Part shown: positions 1 to 6,717 of the stretch, piece by piece | Position numbering within the stretch: the stretch's first letter is position 1 | Layout: every line of letters begins with the position of its first letter | NCBI GenBank assembly: GCA_031254955.1 | Contig: JAIRTK010000012.1 | Span: 1 to 12,340 of the forward strand | DNA: 12,340 nucleotides | Source of the DNA: Opitutaceae bacterium | GTDB taxonomy: Bacteria > Verrucomicrobiota > Verrucomicrobiia > Opitutales > Opitutaceae | Reading direction: 5' to 3' | The notes under the pieces: generated by a model | Databases searched by the model: none | What the model was told of the DNA's origin: nothing | The model's input: only the letters and a program-made list of their open reading frames with translations | Position numbers and translations under genes: made by a program

Positions 1-2
1 GC

Positions 3-110
3 TGCCGCCTGGACTCCCGCAGCCAGCTCTACCTCGACTACGAATACGCCAAAGCCCCCGCCTACGAACGCCCCTGGAGCCTCCACCTGGGCTACCGCCA
101 CCTCTGGTAA
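3..110 (+). CDS. C-terminal end of an outer-membrane beta-barrel protein (partial)
   Basis: The window opens inside a reading frame that ends at the TAA at 108-110. The 35 visible residues end in LHLGYRHLW. Alternating hydrophobic and polar residues with a terminal aromatic are typical of the last strand of Gram-negative outer-membrane barrels, where the C-terminal Phe or Trp is read by the BAM insertion machinery. The segment YLDYEYAKAPAYERPWSLHL fits a penultimate strand and turn. It could be an autotransporter barrel or another porin-like barrel; the visible part cannot separate these. The reading frame is clear, but the function rests on the C-terminal pattern alone. Confidence 0.6.
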   Translation, partial: CRLDSRSQLYLDYEYAKAPAYERPWSLHLGYRHLW

Positions 111-169
111 ACACCCCCCATGAAACCCGGACAAAAGCCCTTTCCCGACGCAACTGCGTCTTTGGCAGA

Positions 170-188
170 GCGGTCTCTCCGAGACCGC
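170..188 (-). repeat. Small palindromic dispersed repeat, copy 1
   Basis: An 8-bp perfect stem (GCGGTCTC at 170-177, GAGACCGC at 181-188) encloses TCC. Read on the minus strand the loop is GGA, as in the other copies at 994, 2001, 4434 and 4509, so this is a diverged member in opposite orientation. It lies 60 bp after the barrel gene stop and might also end its transcript, although no U-tract follows. Confidence 0.6.
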
Positions 189-207
189 CGCCCCATCCCG
201 CCCTCCG

Positions 208-268
208 CATCCTTCCCATCCTTCCCATCCTTCCCATTCTTTCGCACCCTTCGCGCCCTTCGCGGTTA
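208..268. repeat. 9-bp tandem repeat followed by CTTCGCG direct repeats
   Basis: CATCCTTCC occurs three times in tandem (208-216, 217-225, 226-234) and is followed by a degenerate fourth unit. The next bases contain a duplicated CCCTTCGCG ending in CGCGGTTAA. The segment is non-coding and sits between the barrel gene and the protein starting at 310. Confidence 0.7.
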
Positions 269-309
269 ATTTTCACCCTCTCCCTTATTTTTAGAAATTC
301 CCAAAGGCC

Positions 310-879
310 ATGCCAACCGGACAACCCGCAAAAACAGTGAACCAGCCAGCCAAAACAACGCCTCCCACCTCCAATCCGCCGCAAACCGCCGGCCAGCCCG
401 GCGCCCAAACCGCCATGCCGACAAAAGAGGCGACCGCCGTAAACGGCATTGTCCTCCGCCGCACCGGCGCCCAAACCATCATGCCGACGAAAACGCATCC
501 AGCCCCCAAAACACCGCCAAACGCGGGCCAGACCAAAGCCAAAGGCATGGTGATAACGAAAGCGAGTTCCAACCCCGGACTTCCGCAAAACGCAGGCAAG
601 CCTGTCCTGATCGACTCGCTGCCCATGACACGATACAGCTTTGTCGTGCGCGGACGCCTGTCCAGCGGCGCCGAGACGGTCATCCGAGGGATCGTCCATG
701 CCAGAAAAGGCCTGTATTACCAAGCGCGGGCGCGAGTGCTCGATTCCGTCCTGAAGGAAATCCCCACGCTCGTGCTCGACGAAGACGGCCCCGTGGGATT
801 GAAAATGCACGCCCCGCGCCGATGCCTCCCCCCGCAAGACCCCTCCCGCCTCGAACGCTCCAGACCGCCCCGCCCCTGA
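310..879 (+). CDS. Hypothetical protein with disordered repetitive N-terminus
   Basis: A 189-residue open frame that I do not recognise. Residues 1 to about 100 are rich in Pro, Thr, Ala, Gln and Lys and contain an internal repeat (GAQTAMPTK near residue 32 and GAQTIMPTK near residue 54), so this part is probably disordered. Residues about 106-165 look like a small folded domain, starting MTRYSFVVRGRLSSG and continuing through GLYYQARARVLDSVLKEIPTLVLDEDGP with a beta-beta-alpha-like pattern. The last 25 residues are again Pro/Arg-rich. GC-rich third positions in the second half support real coding. A weak AAAGG lies just before the ATG at 310. The in-frame ATG at 625 would give only the folded part and is an alternative start. 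No signal peptide or membrane segment is seen. It is followed by the palindrome at 994. Confidence 0.5.
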   Translation: MPTGQPAKTVNQPAKTTPPTSNPPQTAGQPGAQTAMPTKEATAVNGIVLRRTGAQTIMPTKTHPAPKTPPNAGQTKAKGMVITKASSNPGLPQNAGKPVLIDSLPMTRYSFVVRGRLSSGAETVIRGIVHARKGLYYQARARVLDSVLKEIPTLVLDEDGPVGLKMHAPRRCLPPQDPSRLERSRPPRP

Positions 880-993
880 ACGCCCCGCCCGATGCCGTGA
901 CCACAGTCTGCCGGCGCGCAACTCCGAAATAATAGCCATTTCGGTTTAAGGTGTCGCCAACGCCAGACCGCAAAAGGACTGGCGCGGCAGCCC

Positions 994-1026
994 CGGTAGG
1001 GAGGCCTCGGAGAGGCCTTCCTACCG
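994..1026 (+). repeat. Small palindromic dispersed repeat, copy 2 (longest stem)
   Basis: A 15-bp stem (994-1008 with 1012-1026, one G-T wobble) encloses the loop GGA. The stem runs from CGGTAGG into GAGGCCTC and returns. The core GAGGCCTCGGAGAGGCCTT is shared with the copies at 4434 and 4509. No U-tract follows, so a repeat element is a better explanation than an intrinsic terminator. Confidence 0.8.
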
Positions 1027-1265
1027 GCTCCGCGCAACCTCATGTCCTTTCCCGCTCAAAACGATACTAAAGCGACGACGCACTCCATAAAGCGCACTCC
1101 AAACAGGCATCCGTTATCCTAGGTTTGAGCAAGAAAGGGCTTCAGGTCTTCCGCAGGATTTTGAGCAACTGAAACCTCGCGACGCGTAACCTCAGTCAAC
1201 CAAGGGGAACCAGGCTGCGCTCTCCGTCCTTTTGGCGTGGGGCCGCGTGTTGGGCGGACGGGGAC

Positions 1266-1383
1266 GGGACGTTGGCGTGGAATGGGACGTTAGGCGCGGG
1301 GCGGCGTTGGCACAGGGCGGCGTTTGCACAGGGCGGCGTTGGACGTGGGGTGGCGTTTGCGCGGGGTGGCTCGGACTTGGGGC
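1266..1383. repeat. Degenerate 16-19 bp G-rich tandem repeat
   Basis: Successive units begin at 1266, 1284, 1303, 1319, 1335, 1352 and 1368. The first two start GGGACGTT and the next four start GGCGTT followed by a variable stretch ending in a G-run; the last is the most diverged. The two units GGCGTTGGCACAGGGC and GGCGTTTGCACAGGGC differ by one base. The plus strand is strongly G-rich with several GGG or GGGG runs. It lies directly downstream of the XRE gene. Confidence 0.65.
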
Positions 1384-1427
1384 GGGCGCGCATGTCGCGG
1401 GGCGGGCGCAGTTGTGTTCGGGGGTGC

Positions 1428-1682
1428 TCACTTTTGACCGTAGAGCTGCGTGATCGAGACATGCAGGGCCTCGGCTATCTCCAGGACTTCGAAATCCAGA
1501 ACGATACGCTGCCGGCTTTCGATCTTGGACAGGGTGGACTTGCTCAGAAATAGCCCGCGGATTTCCAGACGGGCGACCAAATCATCCAGCGTGACCGCAG
1601 GGTCACGGGCGTAACGGAGCCTCTGTAAATTCCGTCCAATGAGATTGCGGCCTTTGAGTTTCCTGTGTGCGGGCAGCTTCAA
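1428..1682 (-). CDS. Small XRE (Cro/CI-type) HTH transcriptional regulator
   Basis: An 84-residue protein that is almost entirely one helix-turn-helix domain. Residues about 15-80 follow the XRE pattern: GRNLQRLRYARDPAVTLDDL (helices 1-2), a stretch ending in SKSTLSKIESRQR (recognition helix and the conserved IE...R), then FEVLEIAEALHVSITQLYG (helices 4-5). Such proteins bind operator DNA as dimers and usually repress. The insertion EIRGLFL before the recognition helix is seen in a group of short regulators that I associate with Verrucomicrobia. The first usable start is TTG at 1682; no ATG or GTG precedes the conserved domain in frame and no clear Shine-Dalgarno is present, so the start is uncertain by a few residues. 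No effector domain or toxin-antitoxin partner is adjacent. Confidence 0.85.
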   Translation of the reverse strand: MKLPAHRKLKGRNLIGRNLQRLRYARDPAVTLDDLVARLEIRGLFLSKSTLSKIESRQRIVLDFEVLEIAEALHVSITQLYGQK

Positions 1683-1752
1683 GTTTTCAAAAAGAGGCTT
1701 GACGATAACGAATTAAGATGCGGTTTGGTTTCCGCATTGGAAACTTATCGGT

Positions 1753-1780
1753 ATTCTAAAAGACTTCATCCAACTGTCAG
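1753..1780 (-). promoter_or_regulatory. Candidate sigma-70 promoter for the XRE gene
   Basis: On the minus strand CTGACA (1780-1775) is followed after 16 bp by TAGAAT (1758-1753). Each hexamer matches five of six consensus bases. Transcription would begin about 60 nt before the TTG start of the regulator. Predicted by eye only. Confidence 0.4.
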
Positions 1781-1914
1781 ATTGCCGCCGCGCTTCCTCA
1801 TCCTTGGTCTGATTCCGTTATTTTTCCACTTTCGGAAACTCGAAAATTTTTATGTCAATTCATTACTTACTGATGTTGCGCGGAGGAGTCCTTTGGAACC
1901 GCCCAATGCAATCC

Positions 1915-1943
1915 GTCCTTGGCGGGGAGGCCTCGCCGAGGAC
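1915..1943. repeat. Small palindromic repeat, diverged copy 3
   Basis: GTCCTTGGCG (1915-1924) pairs with CGCCGAGGAC (1934-1943) with one wobble, around a 9-nt loop containing GAGGCCT. It shares the GGGAGGCCTCG string with copies 2, 4, 5 and 6 but pairs in a different register. Confidence 0.5.
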
Positions 1944-2000
1944 GGCGCCGCCATGTTTCGATTTTCCTGTGAAATTCCAAAACCGTCCACCCCATCTGAC

Positions 2001-2021
2001 GGAGGTCTCGGAGAGGCCTCC
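2001..2021 (+). repeat. Small palindromic dispersed repeat, copy 4
   Basis: GGAGGTCTC (2001-2009) pairs with GAGGCCTCC (2013-2021) with one wobble around loop GGA. The flanking C2000-G2022 pair extends the stem to 10 bp. Same orientation as copies 2, 5 and 6. Confidence 0.75.
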
Positions 2022-2070
2022 GCGCCGGCGCTCCCGCGTCTGGACCACGCCGGCCCGCGCAATCTCGGTT

Positions 2071-2093
2071 AATCATTAAAAACCTGAATGATT
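2071..2093. promoter_or_regulatory. Inverted repeat, candidate operator upstream of the LytTR gene
   Basis: AATCATT (2071-2077) and AATGATT (2087-2093) are perfect reverse complements separated by 9 bp. The centre lies about 70 bp before the ATG at 2153. A protein dimer could bind here; either the LytTR protein itself or the divergent XRE protein is a candidate. LytTR sites are more often direct repeats, so the binder is open. Confidence 0.35.
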
Positions 2094-2137
2094 GCGTGCC
2101 GCAAATTTATGAATAAAGACCTTTGCCTTCAATGAAC

Positions 2138-2143
2138 AGGAGA
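2138..2143 (+). promoter_or_regulatory. Ribosome binding site of the GAF-LytTR gene
   Basis: AGGAGA, 9 nt before ATG 2153. It is the strongest Shine-Dalgarno in the window and decides between three in-frame starts. Confidence 0.65.
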
Positions 2144-2152
2144 GTCGCCTCA

Positions 2153-3169
2153 ATGCTGGCGCCCAAGACCGCCAAGGAGTCTCCAAGCTCCCAAGCCTTC
2201 AGTCTCATGACTTCACTAAACCCGGCGCACTGGCTGGATGTCGCCCGCTGGCTTGCCTTCTATCCGTCCGATGCCGCGATCAAGCGCCTGCTCGGGCATG
2301 TGGGCGGACTGCTGGAGGCCGACCGGACATGGGTGTTCCGCCACGATGCCGAAGGGGATGGGTTTGTCTGCGTCCACAAATGGGTGCGCGATGGATGCCG
2401 TCCGACGCTGGAGGATTTCCAGAAGCTGCCGCTCGCCGCCCTTCAGGGGTTGCACGCGGTGTTGCAACGCGGACGGGTGGTGCATTTCCCGGACATCAAC
2501 GGGGTGGCCGGCGGCCCGCTGGAATTGAGGCGGCGTCTGGTTCGCAGCGGCATCCGCGCGGTGGTCGCGGTGCCGGTTTTTGCCAACGAGCAGCTTTTCG
2601 GCATTTTGGGCCAGAACACGGAGCGCGACACTCGCGAGTGGAACGAGGAGGCCCGCGCGACCCTCAAGGCGACGGCTGAAATCATCGGCGGAATTTTCGC
2701 CAAGGAATCTCCCCCGGAGTCCGCCCTTGCCGCGCCGGGGGCGGGGCCGGTCCCGCCGGTGCTTTATGTCGTGCAGGGCAACGGCGTGGTGTCGCTTCCG
2801 CATGAGCGGATTTTGCATGTCAGCTCGGAGCGGAACCGTTCCTGCCTGCACACCGTCGATGGCCGGAAATTCGACGGGTTGCGCTCGCTCAGCGAATGGG
2901 AGAACCTCCTTCCGTCCGGGAGTTTCACGCGGGTGCATCGTTCGCACATCGTGAACATCGACAGGATTGCCCGTCTGGATCGAACCGGCGGGGACTGGCG
3001 ATTGCGGCTGGACGACGGCGCGACATCGCTGCCCGTCGGGCGGCCCCATCGTTTCAAGGTGCAGAAGCTGCTGCTGCCGGGTTTGCGGCATGCCATGCAG
3101 GAGGACGACGCCCATGCGGTTCAAGCCCGCGCGCGGATAACGCCGTTTTTTCTGCGCCCGATGGCGTGA
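2153..3169 (+). CDS. GAF-LytTR transcriptional regulator
   Basis: A 338-residue soluble protein. Residues about 30-185 form a GAF sensor domain (DAAIKRLLGHVGGLLEADRTW, then VRSGIRAVVAVPVFANEQLFGILG and a final helix). A Pro/Ala linker at about 186-202 leads to a LytTR DNA-binding domain at about 207-310, with the family signatures ILHVSSERN, FTRVHRSHIVN and LPVGRPHRFKVQKLL. LytTR domains bind DNA through beta strands and usually sit behind a receiver domain; here the GAF domain replaces it, so a small ligand or redox signal is a better guess than phosphorelay. The frame is open from TTG 2123 and ATG 2132, but AGGAGA at 2138-2143 lies 9 nt before ATG 2153, which I therefore choose. No histidine kinase gene is nearby. 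The gene is convergent with the lipoprotein gene. Confidence 0.88.
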   Translation: MLAPKTAKESPSSQAFSLMTSLNPAHWLDVARWLAFYPSDAAIKRLLGHVGGLLEADRTWVFRHDAEGDGFVCVHKWVRDGCRPTLEDFQKLPLAALQGLHAVLQRGRVVHFPDINGVAGGPLELRRRLVRSGIRAVVAVPVFANEQLFGILGQNTERDTREWNEEARATLKATAEIIGGIFAKESPPESALAAPGAGPVPPVLYVVQGNGVVSLPHERILHVSSERNRSCLHTVDGRKFDGLRSLSEWENLLPSGSFTRVHRSHIVNIDRIARLDRTGGDWRLRLDDGATSLPVGRPHRFKVQKLLLPGLRHAMQEDDAHAVQARARITPFFLRPMA

Positions 3170-3197
3170 GGCCATTTTCCAATGATATTTGGACTTT

Positions 3198-3276
3198 GGA
3201 GGGCCTAGTTCCTGCGAGGCCGTTGCCGGAAAACGTCGCGTATGACCGCGACGGCCTCGCAGGAACTCGGCCCTCC
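3198..3276. repeat. Large near-perfect palindrome between convergent genes
   Basis: The 26-bp arm at 3198-3223 is the reverse complement of 3251-3276 with one mismatch (T3206 against the G that would pair). The 27-bp centre contains an inner hairpin, CGTCGCG (3234-3240) with CGCGACG (3247-3253). It begins 28 bp after the LytTR stop and ends 44 bp before the lipoprotein stop, so it could stop transcription from both sides. The lack of T-tracts and the sequence length suggest a dispersed repeat or MITE-like unit. Confidence 0.8.
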
Positions 3277-3320
3277 AGCGAAAGGATATTTTTTATTGGG
3301 AATTGGTATGAGACCGCCAA

Positions 3321-4376
3321 TCATTGGGTGGCGGCGGAGTATTTATAGAGCGCCCAGGTTTTGCTTTGGTGGTAGCGCTTTTGTTCAGGATTTCCATCCG
3401 GGTCCCATATGGCCGGGCACACGGCGTCGCCCATTTCCTGGAACAGGCGTCCGGCGGTCGCCTTGTCCCTCGCCATGCAAGCCGCATGGCAATACATGTT
3501 TAATATCGTTGCCGAACGAGGGTATTTGGCCCGCATTTCCTCGAAGCCGGATTTCATGCGTTCCCAGCTCACGTTTTCCTCCTTGAACAATTTGCCCCAG
3601 CCCACCCAGCGGGTCATATAAACACAAATCCTGGCATACATTTCGTCACCCTGTGCGAGACCCGCGTCCTCGGCAAATCGCAGCCAGTCGCCTTGGTCGC
3701 CGTGCCAGCGGGGCAGAAGGTCGAAGGCTTTTGAAAAATAGAGTGTGTAGAATTTCGGCCACGCTTGGACGGCCTCGTCAAACAAGGCGTCATACCGCGC
3801 GCGTCCCCAGCTTTGCCCTTGGGCAAGTTCAAGCATGCTGTCATGCCATCCGGGGCACATTTTTTCATTTGGATGCCGTTTTTTGAAATCCATCAGGATC
3901 TCGGCGGCCTTGTCCTGCCGCTCAGAAAACAATTTCCATCCTTCCTCGGTGACAGTGTGCGCGTAGCCGCCGCCTCTGGCCTTCCACGCATGGCGAATAT
4001 ACGCCATGCCTTTTGCCACCGGCGCGATGCGCGAATCGGGCTGCCGGGTCATCCAGCGGTCGATTCTTTCAAAATGCCGCAGCCAGTCGGACTCGGAACG
4101 GGTGCCGCCTGGCGCCTTGATGGCCCTATACAAGGCGTTTACCCGCCAGCCGCCGTCCAGATAATGCCGCTTTTTATTGGTGAGGCTGGCGGCCAGCGCA
4201 TCCAGTTTTTGAAATTCCTCGTTCTGGAACAATTCCAGCGCCTCGTAATATAAATTCTCCCTTGCGACATCGCCGTCGTCATCGGACAATTTCATGGTTT
4301 TGCCGCATGCGGAGAGAAAAAGGCAGGCGAGCGTGGCCGCAAGAATCCTGATGAGCGGGGGGGCGAGGGGTTTCAT
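3321..4376 (-). CDS. Lipoprotein, DUF4034-like
   Basis: A 351-residue protein exported as a lipoprotein. MKPLAPPLIR is followed by a hydrophobic stretch and the lipobox LSAC, so Cys24 would be lipidated after signal peptidase II cleavage. The mature part is alpha-helical with spaced Trp, Gly and Arg: DGGWRVNALYRAI, HAWKARGGGYAHTV, CPGWHDSMLELA, AQAWPKFYTLYF-like helix pairs and LLPRWHGDQGDW. This order resembles the DUF4034 group, whose role is unknown and which looks like a helical-repeat fold; the assignment is from memory of the pattern. An in-frame GTG at 4397 would add seven residues; ATG at 4376 gives the usual signal-peptide length and is preferred, but neither has a clear ribosome site. 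The LOG-like gene lies 247 bp upstream on the same strand, with two palindromes between them. Confidence 0.8.
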   Translation of the reverse strand: MKPLAPPLIRILAATLACLFLSACGKTMKLSDDDGDVARENLYYEALELFQNEEFQKLDALAASLTNKKRHYLDGGWRVNALYRAIKAPGGTRSESDWLRHFERIDRWMTRQPDSRIAPVAKGMAYIRHAWKARGGGYAHTVTEEGWKLFSERQDKAAEILMDFKKRHPNEKMCPGWHDSMLELAQGQSWGRARYDALFDEAVQAWPKFYTLYFSKAFDLLPRWHGDQGDWLRFAEDAGLAQGDEMYARICVYMTRWVGWGKLFKEENVSWERMKSGFEEMRAKYPRSATILNMYCHAACMARDKATAGRLFQEMGDAVCPAIWDPDGNPEQKRYHQSKTWALYKYSAATQ

Positions 4377-4433
4377 GGGGATGGATGGTTTATTCACTGA
4401 GATGGGACGCGGGCGTGTTTCCGAAGGCGGCAG

Positions 4434-4454
4434 GGAGGCCTCGGAGAGGCCTCC
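4434..4454 (+). repeat. Small palindromic dispersed repeat, copy 5
   Basis: A perfect 9-bp stem, GGAGGCCTC (4434-4442) with GAGGCCTCC (4446-4454), encloses loop GGA. CGGC and GCCG outside the stem can pair beyond a 2-nt bulge. It lies upstream of the lipoprotein gene. Confidence 0.85.
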
Positions 4455-4508
4455 GCCGGGCGGGGGCAGGATGGTTGGGATTTCATAGGTGAATCGGAGC
4501 GTGGTGGC

Positions 4509-4529
4509 GGAGGCCTCGGAGAGGCCTCC
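4509..4529 (+). repeat. Small palindromic dispersed repeat, copy 6
   Basis: The 21 bp are identical to copy 5, 75 bp further on and in the same orientation. It is followed by CTACCG, the same end as copy 2. Two identical copies in tandem could recombine. Confidence 0.85.
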
Positions 4530-4623
4530 CTACCGTGGGCTGGGTTCGTTTGGTGGTCTGAACGGCGGCATTCGCGGAGCATCAGTTTATAATAAAAGCG
4601 GGCGGGCGGTGTCATTACAGGCA

Positions 4624-6717
4624 TCATAAAACCCGCAGCGTTTTTCTATAAAAGTCCACAACTTCGTCGGGGTCGTCGGTGAATAGTATATAGTCCAGCA
4701 TCCATTCGGGGGCGCGTTTGGTTTTGACCATGTTGCGGACTTGTTTTCGGAGGTCGGTCCAGAAGCGGCTGTTGTAGAATATATAGGGGACGCGCGGGCG
4801 GATGCCGAGTTTCAGGTTGCAGAGTTCGATGCCGATTTCCTCCAGCGTGCCGACGCCGCCGACGTTGAAGATGCAAAAGTCCGCCACTTCAAACCATTTC
4901 TGGCGGTAGTGGCGCGAGGTTTCCTGGAAGGTGTTGAAGAAATCGACGCCGATTTCCGGGGGCTGGGCTTCGAGTTCGAGGAAACAGGCGCCGGTGAGGG
5001 CGCCTTTGCCGCGGGCTTGCTCGGTGGCCAGGCGCATGACGCCGCCGCCGCCGCCGGTGAGCACGCCGACGTTGGCGCCGATGAAGCCGGTGAGTTTGTT
5101 GATGAGCGCGGAGATGCGGTCGGTGTCGGCTTGGTCGAGGCCGACGGCGGAGCCGTAGAAGGCCAGGATGGTGGTTTCCTGAAATTTGCGGGCGAGTTCC
5201 TCGCGCACGAAGAAGCCGTGGTCTTTTTTGTAGGTGTGGAGGTAGAGGTCGCCGAGTTGGTCGTTATACCAGTAAACGTCGATGCCGAGGTCGGCGTAGT
5301 TGACGAGGCGTCCGTGGGCGTTGTGCGAGAGGAAGAAGCCGTGGGTGCGGGAGGGGCGGCGGAAGATGAGGCGTTTGAGTTTGAGTTGGGGTAGGCGGGC
5401 GAGGATTTCGATTTGCTCGGGGAGATTGGGGAAGTAGTCGGTGACGAGTGTGTCGGCGTCGGCGGGGGCGGCGTCGAGGGCGTTGACCACGGTGCGGTGG
5501 GTGACGGGGCCGGGGGGGGCACTGGCGGCGGCGGCGGCGCTGGCGGGGGAGGAGGAGGAGGCGGCGGGAGCGGAGGAGGAGGCTGGGGAGATGGCGGCGG
5601 CGGCGGGGGCATTGGCGGTGAGCGCAGTGGTGGTGGTGGCGGCGAGCGCGGTTTTCAGGGCGGCGTGGTCGAAGAGCAGTGTCGAGGGGAGGAAAAGGGA
5701 GCGGTTTTCCTGGGTGGAGTTTTGTCCGTTGACCGTGACGCGGGCGCGGGGTCTGGCTTCGGCGGTGTCGCGGGGCGGGTTTTCGTCGAGGGAGCGGTAA
5801 AGTTCGGTGGCGGAGGCGAGGAGGCGCGTGCGTTTTTTGAGGAGGGATTTGCGGTCGGTGTCGGCGGGGGCGGGGGCGCGGAAGACTTCGACGGAGACAA
5901 CCGGGTTGATGACGGGTTGGTCGCCGGTGTTGTAGATTTCCAGCATGATGTTGGTGCCGAAGGTTTTTATGGGGTCGAGGAGGACGGCGGAGGTGTGGAT
6001 GCCGAAGTTGCCTTCGCCGCGGTTGAGGATGACGTAGTGCTCTTTCAAATACATGGAGCAGCTGGTGAGGATGCCGGAGCGGGGCGGGATGGTGAGGAGC
6101 GGGGTCTCGTGGCGCACTTGGACTTTGTCGAGGTAGGCGCGTCCGGCGTCGCCGGAGACCAGGCGTTCGAACTCGGGGCGCTGGAGGCGGGGGTTGAGCG
6201 TGTAGCGGACGTTGTGCGGGGTGAGGAAGACGGAGCCGCGGCGGTCGATGCTGATGGTGGAGGGGAGTTTGAGGGCGTTGGCGGCGATGGCGGCCTGAAT
6301 TTCGGCGGAGGAGAGCCGGGCCGATTCGGGGGCGTGGAAGAGGCGTCCGACGGGCGCGCCGGAGCGGAGGAGTTTTTTCCAGTAGGAGGCGTGGGGGAGG
6401 CTGTGGTCGAAGAGGAACGCCTCGGCGTCAAACACGAGCCGGTTGCCGTCAATGGAGAGCGGGGTGGTGCGGACCATCTCGATGCCGATGCGGGCGAGCG
6501 TGCTGCGTTCGGTAAAATGGAGGTCGGCGATGCGGGCCTTCATGGTGTCGAACTCGGCGGGGTGGCGCGGCCAGAAGGCGAGGGTGAGCGAGACGGTGCG
6601 GTCGCCGTCGGCGGACGGGCGGACGGTGAGGATCTGGCCGTCCTGGCTGGTCCAGAAGGCGGCGGCGGCGGCGGGTTGCGGGCGGGCTTTGTCGGAGGAG
6701 GCTGTGTTGGCGGGCAT
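4624..6717 (-). CDS. LOG-family (nucleosidase-like) protein with large N-terminal extension
   Basis: A 697-residue protein. Residues about 420-697 form a LOG/TIGR00730-type Rossmann domain: FYGSAVG (520-526), TGGGGGVM (554-561) and VGGVGTLEE (619-627), the last matching the PGGxGTxxE phosphoribohydrolase motif with Val for Pro. Known LOG proteins cleave nucleoside 5'-monophosphates to free base and ribose 5-phosphate. Residues about 355-406 are an Ala/Ser/Pro/Thr linker. In the N-terminal part, residues 205-282 (IPPRSGILTSC, then HTSAVLLDP and FGTNIMLEIYNTGDQPV) read like the core of a dUTPase/dCTP-deaminase beta fold, but the usual catalytic RSS motif is not evident; this is inference. No signal peptide or membrane segment is seen, so it is probably cytoplasmic. 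The LOG family is usually 180-280 residues, so this is a large, unusual architecture. The start ATG 6717 has no Shine-Dalgarno. It is divergent from the beta-CASP gene. Confidence 0.85.
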   Translation of the reverse strand: MPANTASSDKARPQPAAAAAFWTSQDGQILTVRPSADGDRTVSLTLAFWPRHPAEFDTMKARIADLHFTERSTLARIGIEMVRTTPLSIDGNRLVFDAEAFLFDHSLPHASYWKKLLRSGAPVGRLFHAPESARLSSAEIQAAIAANALKLPSTISIDRRGSVFLTPHNVRYTLNPRLQRPEFERLVSGDAGRAYLDKVQVRHETPLLTIPPRSGILTSCSMYLKEHYVILNRGEGNFGIHTSAVLLDPIKTFGTNIMLEIYNTGDQPVINPVVSVEVFRAPAPADTDRKSLLKKRTRLLASATELYRSLDENPPRDTAEARPRARVTVNGQNSTQENRSLFLPSTLLFDHAALKTALAATTTTALTANAPAAAAISPASSSAPAASSSSPASAAAAASAPPGPVTHRTVVNALDAAPADADTLVTDYFPNLPEQIEILARLPQLKLKRLIFRRPSRTHGFFLSHNAHGRLVNYADLGIDVYWYNDQLGDLYLHTYKKDHGFFVREELARKFQETTILAFYGSAVGLDQADTDRISALINKLTGFIGANVGVLTGGGGGVMRLATEQARGKGALTGACFLELEAQPPEIGVDFFNTFQETSRHYRQKWFEVADFCIFNVGGVGTLEEIGIELCNLKLGIRPRVPYIFYNSRFWTDLRKQVRNMVKTKRAPEWMLDYILFTDDPDEVVDFYRKTLRVL

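Larger units (their letters stand above)
880..1427. other. Gene-free stretch with palindrome and minisatellite
   Basis: No convincing gene is seen in either strand. The stretch holds the palindrome at 994-1026 and the G-rich tandem repeat at 1266-1383. The part from 1040 to 1200 is ordinary unique sequence with no recognised feature. Overlapping open frames on both strands at 1192-1462 are products of the G-rich composition. Confidence 0.6.
1683..2152. other. Gene-free divergent intergenic region
   Basis: Between the divergent XRE and GAF-LytTR genes no convincing gene is seen. An AT-rich part (about 1690-1880) contains the XRE promoter candidate. It is followed by two GC-rich palindromes (1915-1943 and 2001-2021) and a small inverted repeat (2071-2093). 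The overlapping short frames at 1850-2079 on both strands are by-products of the palindromes. Confidence 0.55.

Noticed and set aside
208-243. Possible CRISPR-like array
   Set aside because: The 9-bp units are directly tandem with no spacers; it is a simple tandem repeat.
1665-2079. Several overlapping open frames on both strands between the XRE and LytTR genes
   Set aside because: They run through the palindromes, so both strands give similar peptides (for example GEASPR and GLGEAS strings); no domain or ribosome site supports them.
2216-3175. Open frame of 319 codons on the minus strand opposite the GAF-LytTR gene
   Set aside because: No recognisable domain; the plus strand encodes clear GAF and LytTR domains with a good ribosome site.
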